Shown piece by piece: positions 26,801 through 37,600 of a DNA stretch of 64,000 nt (positions are counted from its first letter, which is position 1; each line of letters begins with the position of its first letter). Under the pieces are notes generated by a model, which saw nothing but the letters and a program-made list of their open reading frames with translations, was not told the DNA's origin and searched no databases. This DNA comes from Alentia gelatinosa. Its lineage: Eukaryota; Annelida; Polychaeta; Phyllodocida; Polynoidae. The position numbers and the translations under genes were made by a program. The DNA is taken from assembly GCA_950022655.1 (NCBI GenBank), contig OX465583.1, forward strand, positions 12,981,298 through 13,045,297, written 5' to 3'.

Positions 26801-29800
26801 CATGTATTGTAGTGGAAAATATTTCAATGTTTTTTCTTGACCCCAACTGGCATCCCTGGTCCCTTTAAGGACGGGTGCTGGTGGCAGTTTATCCCATTAG
26901 AGGACGGACACATAATGGTTAAAACTCATAATTCAAGTTTGTAACCACATGATAAGATTCAAAATCAAAATAATTTGTTTCTATTGAATAGAAATACTAA
27001 ATAGGATGTCATATCTACATTTTGTGAAGATTTCATGAATGTTGCTCTATTATTTCTTTGTTGCAACATTCTTGTAAATATTGGAACGATGATGCCTCCA
27101 GGCATCATGCGTCTTTGGTGCGGTGATACCTCCAGGCACCATCCGTCCTTAAAGGGTTAAAAGGGTAGGAAGAGTGATTTAAGGGTGGGGAAAATGATTT
27201 ACTATGAATAAAATTTCTAAGAAAGGTCTAAGGACCAATAAAGAAATGAAAAAAAGAGTCTGAAAACAGGTTGACTGAGTTGCTATCACTCAAAGGGAAA
27301 AGGTCAATATGAAAAGCCAAGTGCTCGCATACTCTACCAGGGCAAAGATAGAAGGGGTCTATAAAAAATGAACAGACAGAGAAAAAGGCGACACACTGTA
27401 GAGTAGGTCATAGGTTTTTCTAATTGTTAAACGCTCGGCTGTTACCGATTTATATTGTTCTAGACCTATCTGTTTATTATGAATTTATTTAGTTGCCAAT
27501 GACTATACAAATGCTGAATACGTGGCTAAGGTTATCACTCTACGAGCTACCGCATCAAACTGACGGAGCAGTCGTCTGCTTGTGTTATTTATAGTCAGAC
27601 CACTCGCTACCAAGGCGACGTTGACAACAGAACATAGCGGATGGCTTTACAAATGCATTATATGTTTAATATACTTTAATGAGATCAGATAGTTCCCTGG
27701 CATGTAAAGAAGAACCTGTATTTCCTTACCATGATAGTTGTACCAAATTGTTGTTGGATGAAATAGGATTATTTTCTGTGCCCCTCATATGAATCTCTAT
27801 AGACTGTATGACTATAGTCGGTGTGACAGTATGCTACGGTTATGCCATAAAATATTTCTATGCCATGCTTGACATATGAAGTTCAAAACACATGACGGGG
27901 TAGGATAAAATCTGAACGTCACTCAATTTCATATAACTGTTTACATGGCATTTGTTGTTTTCTGCTACAGATATCACTCAGCTCTGCTTCGTGATATCAT
28001 TCCGCGAAAACAACTCACGCCATATAAACAGTCATATGAAATTTTGTGACGTTTCTTGACATTATGTAATATATGAGTATAGTCACCCATCGTAATAAGG
28101 TGGTATGTGGGAGTATGGCGTAGTTAACACTCATGTTTGTCTTTTTTTTTACAGCTGGAACTGTGAAGAAGGAGGGGCATCAATGTAAGTAGACATTTTG
28201 ACTATTAGTATCTCAGTAGAATGTTGACATTCTACACATAGCCGTATGTTTTCCATTCTATAATAAATTTCAGAGATGGCAGTTTTTCCAAGGAAATCAT
28301 TCTTATCCTTTTTCAGTTTATAAAATCTTTTATTTTTGTGTGCCACACCCCAACCCCATTTCATGGCCCAAAAACGATATGTTTTCCATGTTTTCTGAGC
28401 CCATCTGAGGCAGTAAATTTCACATGTAATGAAGTGAATTGATGAATGGTTATTGGTTATTTTCCCTCAAAAAAAACTAAGTTCTCTAAGCAAATTAGCC
28501 TTTCTTTTTTTAAAAGGTTTATACTATGGTTAAGGTTTAGCAAAGTTTTGCTTATCCTCCACCCCCTTCAAAGGCTGACTTTAATTTTTTTTTCAAATTA
28601 CCATAGAGTTGGACATATTTCACTTTTTTTAAGATAGAGAAAATAACAACATTGAGGACCTCTATCCTAAAATTAAAAAAATAATTTTTTTTTAGTATCG
28701 GTTTGCCATAAAGGTGTTCTGCCACTTCATAATAATCTAAAAATTAGAAATAAAATGTAATTAATCTCGCTTTTCTATTGCAGCCTCCATGAGATTATGC
28801 ATGGGGTCTCGGCGGGGCTTCATCTGCCGCATGAAGATCGGCAACATGCCGGTGGACCCCATGACCTCGAGCCACACGGTTCGCATACGACAGCGCAACA
28901 CATTGGGTCCGTCATCGGACGGTCAGCAGTACGCGGTGGTGCACGTGACTGGGTACATTAAGAACTGGCCCCCTTCGGGTATGAGTGAGTTTCATGTAGA
29001 AAATAATGTCCCCAAAACGTCAAGAGTTTTATTTCATCCAGGCTTTGGCCAGGGTCGCATATGTATATAACGTAGTCACTGGTGTTTAACGTTCGGCTCA
29101 ATGATTTTTTTTTTAATTGATTTTTTTTTTTTATTAGATATCTGAAAGTAGTGTCAGTATAGAGAAATCTTCATGAGTCGCAGCGTAATTAAGAGCAGTT
29201 ATTGAGTAAATACGCGGTGACACTTATTTTTCAATATTGCAGTACAATGTAAGTTAGTTTAGTTTGGATTAGTTCAACGGCTGGAGTTAATATACACGTG
29301 TGTATCAATTACTCTTTATTCCGCTGTTAAAAGTTTTTTTTTGAAAATTGAGGGATTATGATGGTCCAACAATGCTTTGTTGTGAATACAAAATTATATT
29401 ATGACTCAGATTTGTTGTAAAAGTACTATTTTACTTATCGGAGTCTATGCAAATTTTCTAAAGATTGAGAAATATGCCAAGAAAATCTGACAATTTAAAA
29501 AAAGATAAAAATCACTGTTGGTAATGGGTAAACTTTAAAGCCACGTATATATTAACAAAATCTGACAATTTAAAAAAAATTTAAATACTGTTGGTAATAT
29601 CTGAACTTAAAAGCCACATCAGTATTAACACAACATCTGACAAGGAAAAAATAAAATTTCAATATCTGACAACTTGTCGATATTGCTTGCGTATGTGGAG
29701 GCTTGTTGCACTGAGAGTCTTGACACCACAGTCCATCCCACAGGTGTGCAGATAGAGCGGGCCGATTCAGATGAACCACACGGGAGCAGCCATTGCTGTC

Positions 29801-32800
29801 TCGTCGCCATTGGACGACTCCAGGTGACCTCCACCCCGAACTGCACCGACCTTAACGGGCCCAACAACGCCACCGAGTTCATCTCCAGACACTCGGTAGA
29901 CGGAAAGTTCACTTTTGTCGATCAGAGGTAAGTACCGTGATTGTGTCGTCTGCCACCAGACATTGACATCATGGAAGAGGGGTGGGGAGTTAGCTCTGTG
30001 GTTGAGAGCACTGGACTTGTAACCCCAAGGTTGTAGGACTTTGTGGGTTTGAGTCCCACTGCAGCCACTTTTCTCCTTCACCCCCAGCAGTGGTAGATTT
30101 ATTGGTATGTTGCAGGCCAGACATTCTCACACCATGTCTATTTGGTGTGGGAAGTGAAAAACTCTCACCTCAGTAAATGTGTAGGGGTGAGATTTCTACC
30201 TACATTCATCTCATAGATTCGATCAAACCCAAAGTAGGTCTAATTGAACAAATTGGACGTTAAACTACCCTAACAAACAAACAAACAAACCTCAGTAAAT
30301 GTGTAGGGGTGACATTTCTACCTAAAATACATCTCATAGGTTCAATCACCTTCAAACCCAAAGTAGTCTATCATAACATATTGGACTTTAAACGATCCAA
30401 ATAAACAAACAAACAAAAGACATCCTGGAAGCATAATAAACATAAAGATTGCAGTTTTCCTCTTTTCCAAGGAAATCCTTGCTTTCAATTTCACTTTTTA
30501 AGATTATTTTAGTGTAAAAGAAAATGAATTGGACATAATTCACATAAATAATTCTTTGATACACAAGGGCACAACCGTAGTTCCCTAGGCTCGTGAGAAC
30601 TTCAATTCCCCTTTAGTACTTGGAAAGTACCTCGGGTAATTACCTATTCAAACCTCCCCACACCCCACAGCCCCATTCTATGACCGATAACGATGTGTTT
30701 TCTGTGTTTTCTCAGTCTATGAGGCAATAAATTCCACATCAAAAATATTTTAAATTTATTTCTTGACCTCGACGTATATATACACTGTCACCACTCTTTT
30801 TTGTATATTTTGTTATGGTAGTTTACTGTTGTTAAAAAAGTTCCCTTTGGATGATCAAAACATAATCTTACATACTGTCTTCTGCATGTCTTAAGCTATT
30901 TACTGGTCTTCATCTCGAGTCTCTAAGCAAGCGATAAGTTGAACGATGACGGTTCCTTACTGTGGACGAAACGGTTCCTGTTCGAGGTCAGTCGTCGATT
31001 TCATACTGCCTGATGCCAAAGGCGGAAGGCAGTATGGAATTGACGACTGACCGAGAACGAGAACCATTTCGTCTACAGTAAGGATGTTTGCTTATTATTA
31101 TATACCTCTAATTGGTGAAAAAACGTCATTTTAATGACATACAAAGTCGCAGTCACAGCGGGCACGAACATTATTATTACTGCACCCCTAGCAGCGGGCA
31201 GTATATTATTGACATTCGGACATAGGTATATAATAATATCGCAAGCGCCTATTGTCACTAGCTCGCTGACTCGCTCAGTAAGAAAAAGCTCGCCCAGCTA
31301 TCGCCCTCTACACAACAGAGCCCTGCATTCCCCGGACCAGTCCAATAGTCTAGTGATGACTCTGTATAGGAGCATACAGCTTCGTGTTATTATCCCACCC
31401 CTAATAAAAAACGCCATAGGCTTAACATTGGGTCACTGTATTCGGTATGGAGTTCAGAAAAATGAAAAATATCGCTCTAGTGGGATACACTTGACAAATG
31501 ACGTCATTTGTTGATGTAGAAGTAATTTAGATGGGCGGGGTAGGATAAATTCTAAACCAAACTTGAGTTAATCGTGTTATTGTTCATCGCACTCCGGCAA
31601 GATCGCGTATTACTGCTCTCGGCTTCGCCTCGCGCAGTAATATGTGATCTTGCCATCGTGCAACAAACAACAACACGACTACCTCTTGTTTGGTTTCTCC
31701 ATAGGATCACACACTTAACGAGACCCACACTTTTCCTCTGTTGTAGAGTGACCGCTGTCCTTGGCTACCAGCCCCAAGAGCTACTCGGAAAGCTGGCCTA
31801 CGAGTTTTACCACCCGGAGGACCAGGCACACATGAAGGACAGCTTCGAGCAAGGTGAGATTTATTGTTGTTTTTTTAAGGATTTTTATTTGTACCAATGT
31901 ATTTACATTGGTCTGCCAAGAAATCTTGATCATTTGTAACATATTATGAGAAAACGTGGTTACTGAGCCCGTACGGATGGCCGTTCGAGGTCATTTGATG
32001 ATGAAAATACGGCCCGACACCGCAGGTGGGAGGGCCGTATTTTTTTCATCAAATGACCGAGAAAGGACACCTTACAGGCTCAGTCACTACGTTTTCTTAT
32101 TACTATACACCTCCCGATGATGGTCAATCATTTAAAACGCCTTTTTATTCACTTTACAAAGACAACAAAGATTACTGCAATTCACTACGGCCCGCTGTCA
32201 CAGCGGGCGCGAACATTATTTATACTACACCCCTAGCAGCGGGCAGTATTTCATACATGTTCGGCCATAGGTGTATAATAATATACAAGGAGTTAGTTCC
32301 GTAGCTTTGATATCTTCTATTATTATGGTATTTATACTGAACAAGTGGGTAATACAGTTGTATAAAGTTTGTTTCGTAATCGGTCACGATGTCTTCCGTG
32401 GGTGGCCCAAAATAGGTAATACCAAAGTGGTGCAGATTACAATTAACAATGTTATTATGTGACAATACTCTTAGGAAATATGGATAGCAGCATGTTTGTT
32501 TAACTCTCTATTAAGACTTAATTTCACATTATTACGCTGGGTTTTAACATTCAGACGATTCCAAAAGTTCACTCCACCATAAATGGGTGATTTTTTTATA
32601 TTTTTCATGGGTGGGTTTTTGCAAAAGCAATATTGTCCTTTTCTGTTGTTCTAGTGGTTGTTTTAAAACAGACCTGACCTGAGTCTCCTCAGTCCCTCGA
32701 GAAGATTTCTCATGTAGCATTAACCCTGAGCTGCTACTCTGAACAATACGTGTGTGCTGCTTCCAGTTACTTAGAAGGAAACTCACGATATGAACATAAC

Positions 32801-34650
32801 TTGGTCCGTACTCCACCAAGTTTGACTGTAGAGTAATTGAAGAAGGGAAGCTGAGTGAATTATGTAGTGGTTATATGAGGTGGAGTGCGGACCAAGTTAT
32901 ATTCATCAAGTGGGTTTCTGATTTTATCTCACCCCGTATAACATTGATTGATAAAGGCTTTATCGGAAAGTTTCTGAAGTCCTTGGAATATATCAAAGAA
33001 TATCTTATATGGTGATAAATCATATTAGCGCCCGAAATTACCAGAAAAAAATGTGCGCTTCCACCGCCAGCTTTACTTTTACGAAATTTCCCGATTTTCA
33101 TTTCGGCAAGTTTCGGGTGCTCGGTGGAATTACGCCTTAAAGTAGATGACCCAATTAGCCGAAATAAGTCCCCATTGACTAAAATGAGTCCACAAAAATC
33201 TTTGATTGTCTCTTTGTACCTCAGGTTCCCCTGGAACGTGAGAAATTTCGAACTGTTTGGTCCTGATCTGTTCAGATCAGTTTCCAATCGGAATGTTTTT
33301 TTACGTGAACCAACAAATAAACAAACCATTGACGTAGATTTCTTATGAATTCATATTCCAGTCCTATTAAGAGTTGATTTTTTTTTTCATTTTGAATTAG
33401 AACTGAATTTTCAATCTTGAATTTGAATTGAATATGAGAATGATTCAAAGCACAGCCCTGAAAAGTAAATATTATATAGGGCCTGCCTTAAGGCTGTTCC
33501 TTAAGTTCGTAGATCAAGGTGCTATCTATTCACCAGGAACCAAAGCATACGTTAATTCATCATTTTTTTCTTAATGTATTGAAAAAAGGAGCTGTGCCTA
33601 CTTGTTTTTCCAAAAGCAAATGTATATATTCTGGTGTTGTTGTTTCCTTGTAGTGCTGAAGTTGAAAGGCCAAGTGATGTCAATAATGTACCGCTTCCGG
33701 GCCAAGAACAGGGAGTGGGTGTGGCTTCGATCCTCCAGCTTCAGCTTCCAGAACCCCTACACGGACGAGGTCGAGTACATCGTCTCCACCAACTCCTCCG
33801 CAAAGTAAGAGCAAATAATTATCTTTGCAAAAAAAATAATGTTTCAATGTGAAGGAAGATTATTTGAAGAATTCATGAAAAATCTGTTCATATACCTGGA
33901 TTTTTTTTGGATTTTTTTCATGTAATGATGAGATGAGTGGAAGCGTTATGATGCTTTGGCGTAAACGCAATTTCATAAAAGGGGAATGCTCATACCTCTT
34001 GGTATTATACATTATACAACATATATATGTATTGTATCGTGTGACGGAGCGTGTGGCTACAAGATCTTTAGCCACACTGGAAACGGAGGTTTACCTAACA
34101 TCCAGTACCTAATAATTTAGAAATATATAAATGCATTGTAAATGATAGAAATATTGATTTCTGGTGTGGAGACACTATTCAAACGTACAGTCTGCAATTC
34201 ACATTGCAACCTCCTGGGTGAGACCTATCAATATCCCAGATCAAGTGATTCAAAAACAAGGTGGTGAAATAAAGTCTATGGTACTTAGATGTGTAGGACA
34301 TGTATCACACATTTGCTATATTCTCTTAAGAAAATGACACGGGTATTACTCTACGAAATCAAACCTTTTAGAATTGATATACTAAATATAATGAAACTAA
34401 TCTAGCACCGTAACCCAGAATCCACAAGTTAGACGTCATCTACAAAAGCCTGAGATATACTCAGCGTCTAGGAAAATGTAATGGTTTTTAGATTTTAAGG
34501 CCAATCGACCGATATTACTTAAATTTTCTCTTATAGTCTTGTACCATGTGGTACCATGTGGGTGGCAAAGCGTTGTTGTGTTGTCAGGACCATAGAAAAA
34601 TTGTGGGGCATCCATAAAGTATGTACGCAGAATTTCTGAAATTGTTTACC

Positions 34651-34681
<31 letters not shown>

Positions 34682-37600
34682 CTCTCCCAACCCTGTACGC
34701 AATAGAACAAAGGAGGAGCATACGCAACATTTCAGAAATTTTGTACCCCCACCCCCTCCCCCCACAACCCATCAGTGTGGACGTACTTTATGGATGGCAC
34801 CTAGGGAAGTGTCAACAACATACAGCGTGGCAAAAATGCTTAAAAAATAACTATATTGCTTTGTTTTCAGACAACAAAGTAGCGCTGGAGCACAGGGAGC
34901 TACGGAGCCGACGACCGACCAGACCCCGAACATTGGGTACGCGCGGCCAGCGGACAGCTCCATGGGCATCCTCCAGAAGGCCGAGTATGACCGCTACCCC
35001 AGTGACATGTACCGGCCGGGTATGATGGCCGGCCAGGGACTCACAGGTACGGCTCGGATGTTTTTTTTCCATTTTTTTTCCATTTTTTTAAAGGGAATAT
35101 TGTGTCAGACAATCACCGAATTCGGCTATATGGCCGTTCTTCCACTCGGGCCCTAGCCCCCTACTCCTCATTCTTATGGCGGGTGTTAAGCCGAATGGGC
35201 AGTGGGTACCATTTTTGTGTAAGTCTTTGGTATGACCCGGCCGGGGTTTGAACCTACGACCTCTCATGCTCGAGGCGAACACCCCCTACCACCTGGCTAC
35301 CGAGCTTGGTATATGTGCTCATTAAATAAAGGCATATCGGACAGTTTGTATTGAAAATTAAAACCCACATCAATTTCCTGGAAATTCAAGTGTTATAGAG
35401 CCATTTTTTAAGGTAGATATGTGGTCTATAACACATGAAGATCATCATATTCAATTTCCAGGAAATTGATGTGGGTTTTATTTTTCAAGACAAATTGTCT
35501 GATATGCCTTTTAAGTCAATTTTCTTTTTATTTAGAGCTAAATATTGTGATAATATTATGATAGAATATAGAGATAATCTGACAAGTTGTTTTTCATATA
35601 ATAAAACCCATGGCACTTTCCCCGAACCTTCACAGAATATAGTAGATGTATAGTATTACATATTTTAATTTTAAAATTCATAAGTCACCCACCGTCCTTG
35701 TTTTCTGAAAGAAGAGAATTGAAGAAAACCATATTTTTCAGTACATTCCTATGTAAATCAAGTAAATGTAAATTGGCCTATTTTACCTATTAAGACTGGA
35801 TAAACTGGGCAAAAGGCTAAATTTGCTCATTTGGAATTAGAGTAAATCATAATAAACCGGTTTTGACCGATATTTGACAATATTTAAAGATCACGAGGTG
35901 GTTCCACCGTGAATTTTAGGATATGCTTTTAAAAGACTGATTCCACCAACATCATATCTTTTTTGTCTCGCAAGGTTGGGCTGTGTCTTGTAGCACCTTG
36001 CTGCATCTTGATGAATCAGGATAAATCTTGTAAGATCTGGTCATGCACTTACCACTGCGTGTGTAGCCCCTATTATCACTCAAAGGGGACTCTTCCACTG
36101 CAGCAATTCAACCAGATATTCTCACACAACTCATCCTGACCTTGCGAGTCAACAAATCAGCCATGATTGGCATATATCACAAGTCCTGGTGGAATCACCC
36201 CTTAAGGTGCTTAGTCTTCAGGAATATCAGAGTTAAGGGAAATCCCCCTTTTTTTCCTTTAGATTTTTATTTCCCTTTTTATTTCCCATCTCTCCCTCAC
36301 GAGGTATCCCTGAAATCATGGATTTTTATAAAACACAAAATTATTATCCTCAGTATCTAAAAGCCTTAATGGGGCCTTTACATTAGCATTCCTCATATTA
36401 CACAAGGTGTTGTGTATGTTTGCAGCTACGCAGGACTTGTACAAGTACCCGGGCGGCACGTCGACCATCCAGTACCCAACGAGCGGCACGTCCAACATCA
36501 ACGTGCCCGGTCTGCCGCAAGCCAACAACCTGGGCACGCTGGCCCGGGGCACCTCGCCCTCACAGCCCACCGCCTGGTCCAGCAACTACCGCACCCAGGT
36601 GAGTGCATAGACAATAAACGATGCTTTCTGCACGGAGTTGTCCCATTTCACTAAGTCCATATGAGGAATAGAGTAGACCGAGTAGCCAATGACTGCATTC
36701 GCAGCAAACCCCGACCTTGACCCTGACCTCCTTACATGATATTTTCTAGCGCCTTGGGACAGCTCTACAGTTGAGAGTTGACCTACAATCTAATGGGCCA
36801 CAACCACCCTCCTTTTGTGGGTAGGCGGCCATAAACCACGAGAGGTTGAACGCTAGCGAGTGTATTACGACGTTAACCAATGAACAATGGGACAGGTAAC
36901 GCCCAGCTCAGAGCAGCGAGTGAGTGACCTTGAACTTTCGCTGGTTTGGAGTGTGAAAGAGAAGCGGCACAACTTCTCTTCCTCACGAGGTTCCCTAAAT
37001 AACTTAATAGTTACTGGACCCACCACCTGTTGTGTTTTTTGTGTTGGGGGGCCAAGATGGCCACATCCAGCTACAGGGATTACAGTTTTCCACTTTTCAT
37101 GGAAATCCACTTTTTCATTTCCAGTTTCAGGATTTATTTTTCTTATATAAAACAAAGATAATATAAATTGAGCCTCATCCATGCCAATAAAACAGTGGTT
37201 TGAATCTCCCCACAGACCCTCAACCCATTCCTTGGCAATAGTCATTAGTGATGTTTTTTCTATGTTTTCTCAGTCTCTCTGAGGCAGAAGAAAATCCATG
37301 GAAAATATCTCCACTTTTATTTCTGACCCCAACTGACATCCCTATTAGCTATGTGCCTTATATCATATCCATACTCAGTTGTTTTTTCGCTGGTTGTTTT
37401 TGTAGACGGGAACGGACTACACATCAAGCCGGGTACCGACCACCTTCAGCCAAATGAGTCCTTCCGGTTCAGGATCACCAGGTAAGTCATGCGTTAGTGT
37501 ATCTTATAAAGTGTAGATTCACATAATCATCTTGACATCCATCAATTCAAGAATAGAGAAACTATAATCAATGAGAGATTTTTTTTCGATTGCTCAACCT

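Larger units (their letters stand above)
30417..31746. other. Rest of ARNT intron before PAS-B middle exon
   Basis: It holds a diverged hAT-like MITE (30444-30772), a family IV element (30945-31243) and a family II element (31388-31712) ending 35 bp before the acceptor. 30773-30940 has nothing identifiable. Confidence 0.55.

Noticed and set aside
29980..30060. tRNA-like A and B boxes (also near 60513, 53928, 58865) as real tRNA genes
   Set aside because: Each continues into the same SINE body and tail and no full cloverleaf can be drawn; they are SINE heads.
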